Shown in pieces: positions 9,594 through 19,235 of a stretch of DNA of 64,000 bases. The DNA lies in assembly GCF_030651915.1 (NCBI RefSeq), contig NZ_JAUSBV010000010.1, positions 372,001 through 436,000 of the forward strand, written 5' to 3'. The notes below the pieces were generated by a model, which was not told where the DNA came from, searched no databases, and worked only from the letters and a program-made list of their open reading frames with translations. The DNA is from Parvibaculum sp. (GTDB lineage: Bacteria > Pseudomonadota > Alphaproteobacteria > Parvibaculales > Parvibaculaceae). Position 1 is the stretch's first letter, and each line of letters starts with the position of its first letter. The position numbers were made by a program, and so were the translations under genes.

Positions 9594-10373
9594 TCAGTCG
9601 CTGCGTGTCGGCGCGAACACGCTACGTAACCATCCGAACACTGTGTTGTTCCGTGCGAGGAGGCGCGTCAGGTTTTCCATATCGCGCGCAAGTTTTTCGG
9701 GATTGCCAAACAACGTCTCGCGTTTTTTGAACGACCTGTTGGGATCCAGTTCGCGGACGACGCGTGCCGGATTTCCGGCCGCAATGCAATTGGCAGGTAT
9801 GTCCTTCGTGACCACGGCACCTGCACCGATGATGCTGTTATCGCCGATTGTCACACCCTTGCCGACAATTGCACGAACGCCAAGCCACACATTCTCGCCG
9901 ATATGGATCGGCCGGTGCTTGTCCAGTTCGGCGGTGCGATCATAGGTGTCGTGCCAGTCGGAATCGGAGATATAGCAACCGCTCGCCATCATGGTATTGC
10001 TGCCAATCCGGATTTCTTCCGACGCAACGATATGCGTGCCGGGACTGATCAGCACATGGTCGCCGATGACGATGCGCCCTTCGCGTTCGCCGGTCCGCCA
10101 GGTGGCAAGACGCACATAATTTCCATCGGCTGCGTGCAAATGGAGATTGGCGCCGGCGGTGATCCCGCCACCCCAAAGCTCGATGTTCCAGGGGCTGGTC
10201 ACGTCGAGCCCCGGTCCGATTGCGTCGAAGCCGGGAACCAGAAAGCGCTGCGTATAGAAACGCACCCACCCATTGATGATCCGGCGCACGAAATATGGCC
10301 TGGAGTCACGGCGCAAGGTTTGAGCCCTTCCCGGAGAGTAACCAAGACGCCGCCCGGCGGGCGGCTTTCGCAC
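9594..10373 (-). CDS. Hexapeptide-repeat (left-handed beta-helix) acyltransferase
   Basis: A protein of up to 259 aa of the LbetaH acyltransferase type. Hexapeptide turns run from about residue 75 to 210 (IVIGDHVLISPGTHIV, IRIGSNTMMASG, IHIGENVWLGVRAIVGKGVTIGDNSIIGAGAVVTKDIP), followed by AGNPARVV, the usual end of CoA-dependent sugar or serine O-acetyltransferases. The start is unsure: GTG 10373 has no clear ribosome site, while TTG 10316 is preceded by GGGAAGGG and would give 240 aa. It may acetylate a surface polysaccharide or small metabolite; no glycan operon is adjacent. Confidence 0.75.
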   Translation of the reverse strand: MRKPPAGRRLGYSPGRAQTLRRDSRPYFVRRIINGWVRFYTQRFLVPGFDAIGPGLDVTSPWNIELWGGGITAGANLHLHAADGNYVRLATWRTGEREGRIVIGDHVLISPGTHIVASEEIRIGSNTMMASGCYISDSDWHDTYDRTAELDKHRPIHIGENVWLGVRAIVGKGVTIGDNSIIGAGAVVTKDIPANCIAAGNPARVVRELDPNRSFKKRETLFGNPEKLARDMENLTRLLARNNTVFGWLRSVFAPTRSD

Positions 10374-10396
10374 ATCTGACTAGCAGATGGCAGATA

Positions 10397-10729
10397 CTAA
10401 TGTGCGGACTTTGCACGGATCGCGTAGATACTGCCCTGCAAGGTGCCGAAGAGCTCATGAACCTGCGAATGTCGCACCGGTTCGCCGGAGTCATCCGGAA
10501 GCAGGTTCTGCTCCGACACATAGGCGACGTACTCAGTGTCCGCGTTCTCGGCCAGCAGGTGGTAGTAGGGCTGGTCCTTGCGCGGCCGCACCTCTTCCGG
10601 GATCGAGTGCCACCATTCCTCGGTGTTGTTGAAGGTCGGATCGACGTCGAAGATCACCCCGCGAAAGGGATAGAACCTGTGGCGAACAACCTGGCCAATG
10701 CGGAATTTCGCCTGTCGGTTAACTTCCAT
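10397..10729 (-). CDS. hspQ: Heat shock protein HspQ
   Basis: A 110-aa protein of the HspQ/YccV (hemimethylated-DNA-binding) family. It shows the diagnostic core KFRIGQVVRHRFYPFRGVIFDVDPTF, shared here only in part, then EEWW and DQPYYHLLAEN, and a tail EYVAYVSEQNLLPDD. HspQ affects Lon-dependent proteolysis and DnaA stability in enterobacteria. I start at ATG 10729; a longer frame reaches 10879 but adds residues unlike the family. The gene is divergent from the old yellow enzyme at 10893. Confidence 0.88.
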   Translation of the reverse strand: MEVNRQAKFRIGQVVRHRFYPFRGVIFDVDPTFNNTEEWWHSIPEEVRPRKDQPYYHLLAENADTEYVAYVSEQNLLPDDSGEPVRHSQVHELFGTLQGSIYAIRAKSAH

Positions 10730-10892
10730 AACGTCGTCGTACTCCCCAGGATATTGCACAATTCTAACAGGTGAAACGGCGCGACGGAAACCCTGTGATC
10801 TGGCGATCTTGATTTCACAGGCAGGGATTGCCATTCGCCGACAAATTCTCAATATGGCGGACAACGCCATTCCCCGCATTCAGGAGCTTTGT

Positions 10893-11996
10893 ATGAGCCG
10901 TTCCGTCGCACCGCTGTTCGAGCCCTTCACGTTAAACGGGCTGACACTGCCCAACCGGGTCGTCATGGCCCCCATGACCCGTTCCCAGTCGCCTGGAGCC
11001 ATTCCCGGCCCGGACGTCGCCGCCTATTACCGCCGCCGTGCGGAAGCCGAATGCGGCCTTATCATCACTGAGGGCACGACCGTCAATATGCCGGTCGCAA
11101 CCGGCGATCCGAAGGTCCCGCAATTCTGGGGCGAGGAGGCTCTGAAGGGCTGGAAACGCGTCGTGGATGAAGTGCATGGCGCGGGCGGCAAGATCATGCC
11201 GCAGCTCTGGCATGTCGGCATGATGCGCAATCCGGCCAAGGCAACCAATACGGACCTGCCGAGCCACGGCCCCTCGGGTCTGACCAAACCGGGCAAGCAG
11301 CTTTCGCAGCCCATGACCAAGGCTGAAATCAAGGCAACCATCGACGCCTTCGCCCGCGCCGCGGCCGATGCCCGCGCGATTGGCTTCGACGGGGTCGAGG
11401 TTCACGGTGCCCATGGCTACCTCATCGACCAGTTCTTCTGGGAGGGTACCAACCAGCGTGAGGATGAATATGGCGGCGATCTCGTTGGCCGCACACGCTT
11501 TGCGGTTGAGATCATCGAAGCGATCCGGCGCGAGGCGGGCAAGGACTTCCCGCTGATCCTGCGCTTTTCGCAGTGGAAACAGCAGGACTACACGGCGAAG
11601 CTCGCACAGACGCCGGATGAGCTCGGCGCTTTCCTCAAACCGCTTTCGGATGCCGGCGTCGATGCCTTCCACTGCTCACAGCGTCGTTTCTGGGAGCCGG
11701 AGTTCGAAGGTTCCGACCTCAACCTCGCCGGCTGGACCAAGAAGCTCACCGGCAAGCCCTCGATCACGGTCGGCAGCGTCAGCCTGTCGGGCGAATTCAT
11801 CGCTTCCTTTGCCGGCGAAGCGTCCGAGGCCACCGGCATCGACGATCTGCTGGAGCGGCTGGAGCGGGGCGAGTTCGATCTGGTGGCGGTCGGGCGGGCG
11901 TTGCTGGTCGATCCGGCATGGACCCACAAGATCCACCAGGGTGCCTTCGATCAGCTGCTGCCGTTCAAGCCGGAGGCGCTGGCGGTACTTTCCTGA
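10893..11996 (+). CDS. NADH:flavin oxidoreductase, old yellow enzyme family
   Basis: A 367-aa FMN-dependent ene-reductase. It begins LFEPFTLNGLTLPNRVVMAPMTR, has the FMN and substrate pocket segment IMPQLWHVG, and the hallmark GVEVHGAHGYLIDQFFW followed by NQREDEYGG. The phosphate-binding end is LVAVGRALLVDPAW. Such enzymes reduce activated C=C bonds of enones or nitro compounds. Start ATG 10893 follows CAGGAG. It converges with the CoA-ester lyase gene, with 6 bases between the stops. Confidence 0.87.
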   Translation: MSRSVAPLFEPFTLNGLTLPNRVVMAPMTRSQSPGAIPGPDVAAYYRRRAEAECGLIITEGTTVNMPVATGDPKVPQFWGEEALKGWKRVVDEVHGAGGKIMPQLWHVGMMRNPAKATNTDLPSHGPSGLTKPGKQLSQPMTKAEIKATIDAFARAAADARAIGFDGVEVHGAHGYLIDQFFWEGTNQREDEYGGDLVGRTRFAVEIIEAIRREAGKDFPLILRFSQWKQQDYTAKLAQTPDELGAFLKPLSDAGVDAFHCSQRRFWEPEFEGSDLNLAGWTKKLTGKPSITVGSVSLSGEFIASFAGEASEATGIDDLLERLERGEFDLVAVGRALLVDPAWTHKIHQGAFDQLLPFKPEALAVLS

Positions 11997-12002
11997 GGGC
12001 TC

Positions 12003-13046
12003 TCACAGACCGTATGCCTTGGCAAGGTCGGGGTCTCGGGCCCCGACCTTCTTTGCCAGATCGACGATGACCCTGGCCTGTTTCCAGGTCGCGTCATCCT
12101 GCATCTTGCCGTCGATCATGGCGACCCCGGTGCCGTCGGGCATCGATTCGAGAATCCGCTTGGCGAAAATCACTTCGGCCGGGTCGGGGCTGAAGACGCG
12201 CTTGGCGATGGCGATCTGGTTCGGGTGCAGCGACCAGGCACCCACGCAGCCCATCAGGAAGGCGTTGCGGAACTGCTGCTCGCAGGCGTCCGCGTCCTGG
12301 ATGTCGCCGAAGGGGCCGTAGAAGGGCCGGATGTCGTTCGAGACGCAGGCATCGACCATCTTGGCAAAAGTGTAGTGCCAGAGGTCCTGCTGGGCGGCGA
12401 TGCGCGGGCTGCCGTCTTCCTTCGGGTCCTCGAGCACCCGGTAGAACGGATGTCCACCGCCAACACGCGTCGTTTTCATCCGTCGCGAGGCGGCGAGGTC
12501 GGCCGGGCCAAGGCTCATGCCATGCATGCGAGGGCTGGCGCAGGCAATTTCCTCAACGTTCTTGACGCCTTGCGCCGTTTCCAGAATGGCATGGATGAGG
12601 AGCGGCTTCTTCAATCCGTGCTTCGCCTCAAGCTGGGCCAGCAACTGATCGAGATAGTGGATATCCCAGGGGCCTTCGACCTTGGGTAGCATGATCACAT
12701 CGAGCTTGTCGCCGATCTCGCCGACAAGTTCCGTTATGTCGTCGAGCATCCAGGGGCTGTTCAGCGGATTGATGCGGGTCCAGAAACCCGTCGCACCGAA
12801 ATCATGGGCTTTGCCGACCTCGATGACCCCCCTGCGTGCCGCTTCCTTGGCGTCCGCCGGAATCGCATCCTCCAGATTGCCGAGCAGCACGTCGACCTGC
12901 GGGATGATCTCGCCTATCCGTGCACGGAGCTTTTCGTTGTGCCCCGGAAAGAAATGGATCATGCGCTCGAGCGCCACCGGCAGCTCCCGATAAGGGGCCG
13001 GAGCGCCGATGGCGAGGGGCTTGTAGAAGTTTGATGACAGTTTCAT
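12003..13046 (-). CDS. HpcH/HpaI (CitE-like) aldolase, probable CoA-ester lyase
   Basis: A 347-aa TIM-barrel protein of the citrate lyase beta/malyl-CoA lyase group. Signatures are [20 protein letters not shown] (metal-binding acidic residues), IMLPKVEG, and [15 protein letters not shown], where the Glu is the usual Mg ligand. The C-terminal segment [17 protein letters not shown] is typical of malyl-CoA or beta-methylmalyl-CoA lyases. I choose ATG 13046 (MKLSSNFY). Three CTGTCA direct repeats overlap this start (13034-13062). It lies behind the MFS gene on the same strand. Confidence 0.82.
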   Translation of the reverse strand: MKLSSNFYKPLAIGAPAPYRELPVALERMIHFFPGHNEKLRARIGEIIPQVDVLLGNLEDAIPADAKEAARRGVIEVGKAHDFGATGFWTRINPLNSPWMLDDITELVGEIGDKLDVIMLPKVEGPWDIHYLDQLLAQLEAKHGLKKPLLIHAILETAQGVKNVEEIACASPRMHGMSLGPADLAASRRMKTTRVGGGHPFYRVLEDPKEDGSPRIAAQQDLWHYTFAKMVDACVSNDIRPFYGPFGDIQDADACEQQFRNAFLMGCVGAWSLHPNQIAIAKRVFSPDPAEVIFAKRILESMPDGTGVAMIDGKMQDDATWKQARVIVDLAKKVGARDPDLAKAYGL

Positions 13047-13062
13047 GACAGTTCCGTGACAG
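13034..13062 (-). promoter_or_regulatory. Pho-box-like array (three CTGTCA repeats, 11-bp period)
   Basis: On the minus strand CTGTCAC, CTGTCAT and CTGTCAT follow each other with an exact 11-bp period. This is the direct-repeat pattern known for PhoB binding sites (CTGTCAT-N4-CTGTCAT). It overlaps the ATG of the CoA-ester lyase at 13046, so it would act as a roadblock, or as an activator if translation starts later. The repeats are seen directly; PhoB control is inferred. Confidence 0.5.
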
Positions 13063-13117
13063 AAGGGGGGTGGCACATCAGCCTAACTGTACGTGCAGGG
13101 CGAATCCATTAATGCTT

Positions 13118-14410
13118 TCAAGATAGTACAGCCTTCTTCTCAGCCTCGATCAAAGCCCGTACCGGTCCAGCGGCCAAAAGGCAGGCAAAACCGAACAGCG
13201 GCGACAGCGTGATCGCTAGATAGGCGGTCTCGTAACCGCCCGCCGCGACATAGAGAAATCCCAGCAAAGCCGGGCCCGCCGCATTGGCGCAGGTCGTGAT
13301 CATCTGCGAGACGGAGAGAATACGCGCATAGGCCTTGATGCCGAAGGCTTCGGCCATGATCAGCGGTTGCATCATCTGCATGTTGCCGACCGTTGCGCCG
13401 AACATGACAGAGGCGATGAGCAGTGCCACCGCGCCCTCGGCAAAGGCAAAGGCGGCGAAAGAAAAGCCCTGCAGCACAAATATTCCAAAGAGATAGCGGC
13501 GCGAAGAAACCCGCGCCAGCAGCCAACCGCCAACAAGGCGTCCGGCAATGCTGGCGGCAGCCATGACCGAGACGGCGAGGGCGGCCGTCGAGGTGTCGCC
13601 GGTGCGCGTCAGCACGAGACGGAACTGATGCGCGAGGCTGCCGACCTGCGCCATCATGGCGAAAACGAAGGCGGCCGTGCAGAGAATGAAGAAACGGCTC
13701 CGAACCGCCTCGGCAAAGCCGATGCCGTCGGGCGGCAGCAAGCTGCCATCGGCGGCGCGCCGGGGCGGATCGCCGTCGGGCGAGAGGCCGATCGCTTCGG
13801 GGCTGCGCCGCAGCACCGCCAGCGTTACCGGGATGACGCCAAGTATCATCATCAAAGCCAGCCAATAAGCTGCCTCGCCGAGCCCGAGCGTACCGACAAG
13901 GCCCGCCGAGATCGGCGTGAAGATGATGCCGCCCATCGACAGACCCGTCGAGGCATAGGCAATCGCCTTCGAACGCTGGCGCGTGAACCAGCGCGCGACA
14001 ATCGTCATGCCGGGAATGACGGCGACGGCGGCGTTGCCGATGCCGAACAGAATATAGAAACCGTAGAGTTGCCAGAGCTCCGTCACATGGCCGGCGCCGG
14101 CCAGTACCAGCGCCGACAGGAGCGCGCCACCGGCGATGACCCAGCGCGGATCGTAGCGATCCAGCAGCCAGCCAACGCCGAGCCCTGCGATACCTGATGA
14201 AATGAAGAAAACCGCTGTGGCGTTCGATGTCGCCGAGACCGAGAATCCGCCGCCGGAGACAAAAGCTTCCAGAAAAATCGACAGATTGTAGAAGATCAGT
14301 CCGCACGACACGGTGTGCACGACAAAAACCGCACCGACGATATACCAGCCGTAAAAGAGGCCGGCGCGCGGCGGGGCGCGCGGCGTTTCTGGCGCGGGGC
14401 CAGCATTCAT
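13118..14410 (-). CDS. MFS transporter (oxalate/formate antiporter-like), copy 1
   Basis: A 430-aa integral membrane protein with about 12 hydrophobic segments. The N-terminal motif GLFYGWYIVGAVFVVHTVSCG and the loop DRYDPRW after TM2/3 place it in the monocarboxylate/OFA branch of the MFS. Its layout matches the paralogue at 15054-16328 almost segment by segment ([17 protein letters not shown]-like, ARWFTRQRSKAIAYASTGLS). Start ATG 14410 follows CCGGAG. Likely substrate class: small carboxylates. It sits upstream of the CoA-ester lyase on the same strand. Confidence 0.82.
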   Translation of the reverse strand: MNAGPAPETPRAPPRAGLFYGWYIVGAVFVVHTVSCGLIFYNLSIFLEAFVSGGGFSVSATSNATAVFFISSGIAGLGVGWLLDRYDPRWVIAGGALLSALVLAGAGHVTELWQLYGFYILFGIGNAAVAVIPGMTIVARWFTRQRSKAIAYASTGLSMGGIIFTPISAGLVGTLGLGEAAYWLALMMILGVIPVTLAVLRRSPEAIGLSPDGDPPRRAADGSLLPPDGIGFAEAVRSRFFILCTAAFVFAMMAQVGSLAHQFRLVLTRTGDTSTAALAVSVMAAASIAGRLVGGWLLARVSSRRYLFGIFVLQGFSFAAFAFAEGAVALLIASVMFGATVGNMQMMQPLIMAEAFGIKAYARILSVSQMITTCANAAGPALLGFLYVAAGGYETAYLAITLSPLFGFACLLAAGPVRALIEAEKKAVLS

Positions 14411-14494
14411 GTTGTCGAACTCCGGCAAGGTCGATAGACGAATGGCGTGATCTGACCTAAATAGAGCTTCCGGTCAGTTCCCCCAAGCGGAATC

Positions 14495-15073
14495 TTATTT
14501 GGTTGCCAGCGCGCGCATCTCTTCCGCCATCGCCTGGCGAAAAGTTTCCCGTTCCGTCACCCGATGATCGCCCTCCGCATATGCCCTGGCGTTCTCGTAG
14601 TAGAAGCGGGCATTCATGATGTTGGCCGCACCGCTGTCCCGGCTCCGGATGACCTTGGCCGGTGACCCGGCCACAATAGAATTCTCCGGGATAACGGTTC
14701 CCTCGGTCACAATCGAATGGCCGGCAACAATCGAGTTCCGACCAATCCTTGCACCGTCCATGATCGTGGCGTTGATCCCGATCAGGCAATTGTCTCCAAT
14801 CTCGGCACCGTGGATCGTGCAGTGATGCGTGATCGAGCAGTTATCGCCAATGATCGTCGGCGTCTCGTTGCCGACATGGATCATCACGAAATCCTGGATG
14901 TTGGTTCGCCGGCCGATCCTGACTTCGTGCATCTCGCTGCGAATGACGACATATGGCCAGAGCGACGCGCCTTCGCCGATGAATATCTTGCCGTAGATCA
15001 GCGCTGTTTCGTGGATGAATGCCGGATTGTCGAGAACGACATCGGGGCCGAGATCACGCATGAGATTTTCCAT
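14495..15073 (-). CDS. Gamma-carbonic-anhydrase-like hexapeptide protein
   Basis: A 192-aa left-handed beta-helix protein of the gamma-CA/PaaY/YrdA group. Hexapeptide turns begin at [20 protein letters not shown]. The metal-ligand histidines fit the family pattern: His in DFVMIHVG and the pair in THHCTIHG. It could be a carbonic anhydrase, or a PaaY-like thioesterase for CoA esters, which would suit the CoA-rich surroundings. Starts at 15073 or 15061 both overlap the end of the MFS gene upstream, so the two are coupled. It is placed between two paralogous MFS genes. Confidence 0.8.
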   Translation of the reverse strand: MENLMRDLGPDVVLDNPAFIHETALIYGKIFIGEGASLWPYVVIRSEMHEVRIGRRTNIQDFVMIHVGNETPTIIGDNCSITHHCTIHGAEIGDNCLIGINATIMDGARIGRNSIVAGHSIVTEGTVIPENSIVAGSPAKVIRSRDSGAANIMNARFYYENARAYAEGDHRVTERETFRQAMAEEMRALATK

Positions 15074-16328
15074 CGATGAGGGCGCGGACCGGGCCCGCAG
15101 CAAGGATCAGCAGAAAGGCGAGTAGCGACGCCGACGCCATCACCAGAAATGCCACTTCGTAGCCGCCGAGTCCTTCATAGAGAAAGCCAATGGCCGCTGG
15201 CCCCGTCGCCACACCGGCGGTCATGCAGAGTTGCGTCACCGAATAAATGCGACCATAGGCCTTGAGGCCAAAAGCCTCTGCGACCATAAGGGGTTGCATC
15301 ATCAGCAAATTGCCGACGGTCAGGCCGAAAACGATAGTCGTTGCGATCAGTGCCGGTGTTGTTTCCGCAAAGGCATAAAAGGAGAGGGCGGCACCCTGGA
15401 CAATCGTCAGGCCAAAAACGAAGCCGCGTGACGGAATCCATCTGAGCGCCTGTCCGCCGATCAGACGGCCGATGATGCTGGCGGCTGCCATCGTCGCCAC
15501 GGCAAGGCGCGCGGTGTTGCTGTTGTCGGTGCGCGAAAAGACAAGACTGTACTGGTGCGCGATCACGCCGACCTGCGCCATCATCGCGAAAACATAACCT
15601 GTCGTCAGGAAGATGAAAAAGCGGCTGCGGACGGCATTCTCGAATGAAATGCCATCGGCGGGCAGGGGCACGCCACTCGCGTCCCGCATGATCGGATCGC
15701 CGTCCGGGCCGAGCCCCATCGATTGCGGCGACGGGCGGATCAGCAACCAGGCAACGGGCACAACACCGAGAATGAACATCAGCGCCAGCCACGGCGCCGC
15801 GCCGCCGAGCCCGATGCGTTCGATCAGCAGAGCCGATACCGGCGTCAAAACGATGCCGCCGAGCGAGAGGCCAGTGGAGGCATAGGACAACGCGACCGAG
15901 CGTTGCCGCGCAAACCAGCGCGCGACCAGCGTCGTGCCGGGGATCAACGCCGCGCCCGCATAGCCGACGCCGAACAAAATGTAGAAGGCGTAGAGTTGCC
16001 AGAGTTCCGTGACGTAGCCTGCGCCGAAGATGGCAAGGGCGGCGATCAGCGCGCCGCCTGTGATCACCCAGCGCGGATCGTGGCGCTCGATCAATGCAGC
16101 GACGCCGAGGCCGGCGAGACCGGACGCGAGAAAAAAGCACGCGGTGGCGGCAGACGTTGCCGAAACCGAGAAACCACCCTGCAGCACGAAGGCCTTGAGA
16201 TAGACCGACAGGTTGTAGAAGCCGAGCCCCGCCGTCGTGGTCATGATGACCAGAACGGCGATGACGACGTACCAGCCATAAAAAAGGCCCTGGGCCGGGC
16301 CTGTCGGTTCGGCGCTTTTCGCGCTCAT
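15054..16328 (-). CDS. MFS transporter (oxalate/formate antiporter-like), copy 2
   Basis: A 424-aa 12-segment membrane carrier, paralogous to the protein at 13118-14410. It shares [60 protein letters not shown] and [18 protein letters not shown]. Start ATG 16328 follows GGGAGG. Its 3' end overlaps the gamma-CA-like gene by 20 bases (or 8 if the shorter start is used). The duplication probably arose locally, with the two copies now serving related carboxylate substrates. Confidence 0.83.
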   Translation of the reverse strand: MSAKSAEPTGPAQGLFYGWYVVIAVLVIMTTTAGLGFYNLSVYLKAFVLQGGFSVSATSAATACFFLASGLAGLGVAALIERHDPRWVITGGALIAALAIFGAGYVTELWQLYAFYILFGVGYAGAALIPGTTLVARWFARQRSVALSYASTGLSLGGIVLTPVSALLIERIGLGGAAPWLALMFILGVVPVAWLLIRPSPQSMGLGPDGDPIMRDASGVPLPADGISFENAVRSRFFIFLTTGYVFAMMAQVGVIAHQYSLVFSRTDNSNTARLAVATMAAASIIGRLIGGQALRWIPSRGFVFGLTIVQGAALSFYAFAETTPALIATTIVFGLTVGNLLMMQPLMVAEAFGLKAYGRIYSVTQLCMTAGVATGPAAIGFLYEGLGGYEVAFLVMASASLLAFLLILAAGPVRALIDGKSHA

Positions 16329-16496
16329 GGTTGGCCTCCCGCACCCAACGCGCGGAAGGCACGCCGGACGCCCTACATAATCGCCCCACGCCCGCGCGCC
16401 AAGCCGAAAAGCCTGACTAGTGGCGTGGTCGGCATCATTCGGTTATTCATGGGGCCATACCGGCATTTCAACGACCGGAACCACAGGGAGCTACCT

Positions 16497-17114
16497 ATGA
16501 AATTCTACAATTCGATCGGGCCAAATCCGCGCGTGGTCAAAATGTTCATGCAGGAGAAGGGGATCAAACTGCCGTTCGTCGAAGTCGACCTGATGGCCGG
16601 CGAGAACCGCAAGGAGCCATATCTGGCGAAGAACCCTTCCGGGCAGTCGCCGGCGCTTGAACTCGACGACGGGACTGTGCTCGCCGAGATCACGGCCATT
16701 TGCGAATATCTGGACGAGAAGTTTCCCGGCAACTCCCTGATCGGCTCCACACCCGAGGAGCGCGCCGAGACGCGGATGTGGACGCGCCGCGTCGACCTCA
16801 ATATCTGCGAACCGATGGCCAACGGTTTCCGCTTTGCAGAGGGCCTGCCTCTCTTCCAGAACCGGATGCGCTGCCTGCCCGAGGCGGCGGCCGGCCTGAA
16901 GGCCATTGCCCAGGACAAGCTGGCATGGCTCGACAAGCTGATGAGCGGTCGCGAGTTCCTTGCCGGCAAGCGCCTGACGATGGCTGACATTCTGTTGTTT
17001 GGCTTTCTCGACTTTGGCGCGTCGGTCGGTCAGCCGATTGATCCGGAGTTCAAGAATATCAGCGCCTGGTTCGAGCGCATGAAGGCGCGGCCCTCGGCTG
17101 CCGCAAGCGCCTGA
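16497..17114 (+). CDS. Glutathione S-transferase
   Basis: A 205-aa cytosolic GST. The N-terminal thioredoxin-like domain starts MKFYNSIGPNPRVVKMFMQEKG, with the glutathione-site loop NPSGQSPALELDDG and the Glu/Ile pair in LAEITAICEYLDE. The helical C-terminal domain includes AWLDKLMSGREFLAGKRLTMADI, with the usual capping Asp. The catalytic residue near position 9 would be Asn or Ser rather than Cys or Tyr. Start ATG 16497 follows CAGGGAG. It is divergent from MFS copy 2 and followed by a hairpin at 17133-17166. Confidence 0.88.
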   Translation: MKFYNSIGPNPRVVKMFMQEKGIKLPFVEVDLMAGENRKEPYLAKNPSGQSPALELDDGTVLAEITAICEYLDEKFPGNSLIGSTPEERAETRMWTRRVDLNICEPMANGFRFAEGLPLFQNRMRCLPEAAAGLKAIAQDKLAWLDKLMSGREFLAGKRLTMADILLFGFLDFGASVGQPIDPEFKNISAWFERMKARPSAAASA

Positions 17115-17132
17115 GCAAGTCCCGTTCGGCGG

Positions 17133-17166
17133 TGGAACCGGTCCTTCGATTGAGGTGCCGGTTCCA
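17133..17166 (+). terminator. Hairpin downstream of the GST gene
   Basis: TGGAACCGG and CCGGTTCCA form a perfect 9-bp inverted repeat around a 16-base loop, 19 bases after the GST stop. There is no T-run, so it is a probable but unproven terminator. Confidence 0.45.
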
Positions 17167-17255
17167 TTACCGGAAATCAACTTGCAGCCGCTGCGGAATC
17201 TGCCAAGCTAGTAAAAACCAATTACTAGTTGGGGGGTATCTTGGGAGGAACAGCC

Positions 17256-17651
17256 GTGAAGTATCTTGTACAGCTTTGCTTGGCTCTCGGCGTCGCAATG
17301 ACCGTGAGCATGTTCGTCGCGCCCGAGCGTGCACATGCGCAGCCGGTACCGGATTGCATCGATTCACCGGACGGGAAGCCGCAAGCGACCGCCGCCTGGT
17401 GGGGCCGCCGCACGGCGGAGGAAAAGCACTTGATCTCCGAACTGGAATGCAAGGAACGCTTCATTCCGATGGTCTGCATTTTCCTTTGGGAACCGGATCT
17501 TCGGGCCTGCACCAACAAGGGTGTCGCCGAGTACCGCGCCGACAAGGCCTGCACCGCGAAGGGCCATGCCTTGCTGTCGGAAGCACATGTCGCGTGCAAG
17601 GAAGAGTTCAAGCGCAGCTTCTCGCCGCCATTTCCAGGATCGACGTCCTGA
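17256..17651 (+). CDS. Small exported cysteine-rich hypothetical protein
   Basis: A 131-aa protein with a Sec signal peptide of about 28 residues (VKYLVQLCLALGVAM... ending ERAHAQP). The mature part contains six cysteines (DCID, ECKE, VCIF, ACTN, ACTA, ACKE), which suggests three disulfides in the periplasm. I choose GTG 17256 because GGAGG stands 7 bases before it. I do not recognise a family. It is followed at a 40-bp gap by the thioesterase gene and may share its transcript. Confidence 0.65.
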   Translation: MKYLVQLCLALGVAMTVSMFVAPERAHAQPVPDCIDSPDGKPQATAAWWGRRTAEEKHLISELECKERFIPMVCIFLWEPDLRACTNKGVAEYRADKACTAKGHALLSEAHVACKEEFKRSFSPPFPGSTS

Positions 17652-17691
17652 GGCAGTATGACCCGGCACGCGCCGCCGGGAGTAAACACAT

Positions 17692-18111
17692 TTGAGCCAC
17701 AGCAAGACAGACATGCCGCCGCTGGATGACGATTGGGAATCGCCGGCGGCCGTTACCCTCGGCAAGAAGGTTCTGGAGACGGACCGGGAGCGCGGCTATA
17801 TCCGCGCTTCCTTCGTCGCCGGCGACGGCTTCGTCAATCGCGGCGGCCGCATTTTCGGCGGCTTCCTTTCGGCGATGCTCGACGGATTGTGCGGCCATGC
17901 TGTTCGCCTTACGCACGAAGAACCGGGGACACCTCAGGTCACGCTCGAACTCAAGACCAGCTTTGTCGGCCGCGCCGACAAGGGAACGCTGACAGGCGAA
18001 GGATGGGTGCGCCATCGCGGCAAGTCGATCGCCTTCGCCGAAGCCGAACTGCGCGACGCGGCGGGAGAACTGGTCGCCAAGGGCAGCGCCACGTTCAAGA
18101 TCGGCCGGTGA
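17692..18111 (+). CDS. PaaI-like hotdog-fold thioesterase
   Basis: A 139-aa hotdog-fold protein. The motif NRGGRIFGGFLSAMLDGLCGHAV corresponds to the PaaI helix with the conserved Gly-Gly and the catalytic acidic residue (Asp in LDG). It ends in GKSIAFAEAELRDAAGELVAKGSATF, the usual family C terminus. The probable role is hydrolysis of acyl- or aryl-CoA esters. The only sensible start is TTG 17692, preceded by GGGAG. Confidence 0.82.
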   Translation: MSHSKTDMPPLDDDWESPAAVTLGKKVLETDRERGYIRASFVAGDGFVNRGGRIFGGFLSAMLDGLCGHAVRLTHEEPGTPQVTLELKTSFVGRADKGTLTGEGWVRHRGKSIAFAEAELRDAAGELVAKGSATFKIGR

Positions 18112-18311
18112 GCCCACCCATTAATCCCGCCAAACTGATGGTTTTTGGCGGTTGGCGGATCGCTCCCGTCCGGCTTGAACGGCGCTCTAATGGCGCGTAG
18201 CCTCATTTCAAAGACATCACCCGCCGGATTCTTGTGAACGAGAGCGGGACAGTTTCAGGCTCACAAACTCGGACACAACGGAGCAGATCAGCTCCCGGAA
18301 GGAATTGCGGC

Positions 18312-19112
18312 ATGGCTGCAATCGCAGACGTCAGCGCAGCCGACATTGGTCGAAACATGAAGCAACGGCTTCAGCCCCCTTCGCGGCTCCTGACGCTTGC
18401 GGAACCCCGTGCGCTCATCGAACTCGGCATGGGTCTCGCGTCGCTGCCTTTGTTGATGCGGGCTCCGCGCGGCGACGGACATCCGGTGCTTGTAATGCCG
18501 GGCTTTCTCGCCTCCGACGGCTCCACCAAACTGCTGCGCAGCTATCTCGACCGGCTCGGCTATGAGACGCAAGGCTGGGGGCTTGGCCGCAATATCGGCA
18601 GCATGATGGCGCGGCGTCATCAGCTCTATGAGGAAGTCGAGGCGCTGCACGAAAAGACCGGCCGCAAGGTCAGCCTGATCGGCTGGAGTCTCGGCGGCAT
18701 CTATGCCCGCGATGTGGCGTTGACCATGCCCGAGGCGATCCGCTCGGTCATTTCTCTGGGCAGTCCCTTCGCCAACGATTTACGGGCGACGCATGCCGGC
18801 AAGCTCTACGAAAAGCTCGGTGGCGAGGCGGTCGACGACATTGCCGAAGCTGATCTGGTTCGCATACAGAGCGATCTCGCAGTGCCGACAACCGCGATCT
18901 ACACAAAGACCGATGGCATCGTGAACTGGCGCACCTGCGTGCTGCGAGAAGGCCCGCAAGCCGAGAATATCGAGGTTCTCGGCAGTCATTGCGGTCTCGG
19001 CGTCAACCCGGCTGTCCTTTGGGCTGTTGCCGACCGGTTGGCACAGAAGGAAGGTACCTTCCAACCGTTCGCACGGCGGGGTCCGTTCCGGCTCGGTTAT
19101 CCGGCGGCCTGA
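18312..19112 (+). CDS. Alpha/beta hydrolase (triacylglycerol lipase/esterase-like)
   Basis: A 266-aa alpha/beta hydrolase. The nucleophile elbow is LIGWSLGGIYARDVA (GxSxG with Ser). An oxyanion-type segment HPVLVMPGFLASDGS precedes it, and the catalytic acid and His are likely in YTKTDGIVNW and GSHCGLGVNP. Start ATG 18312 follows GGAAGGAA; the open frame extends back to 18234 without a ribosome site. The next gene is a wax ester synthase/DGAT, and esterases of this kind are often adjacent to such acyltransferases, so a role in neutral-lipid turnover is plausible. Confidence 0.8.
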   Translation: MAAIADVSAADIGRNMKQRLQPPSRLLTLAEPRALIELGMGLASLPLLMRAPRGDGHPVLVMPGFLASDGSTKLLRSYLDRLGYETQGWGLGRNIGSMMARRHQLYEEVEALHEKTGRKVSLIGWSLGGIYARDVALTMPEAIRSVISLGSPFANDLRATHAGKLYEKLGGEAVDDIAEADLVRIQSDLAVPTTAIYTKTDGIVNWRTCVLREGPQAENIEVLGSHCGLGVNPAVLWAVADRLAQKEGTFQPFARRGPFRLGYPAA

Positions 19113-19235
19113 CACGTTCCGATGTTTCCGCTCGGGGGAGGGGAAACAACGCGTTCGGTATGAATTGAAAGAGCGCAAGCCCACTACAAGGGCCAGCCGG
19201 CACCAAGCCGGCGCGCTTCATGGGGGGAGGAAAAT

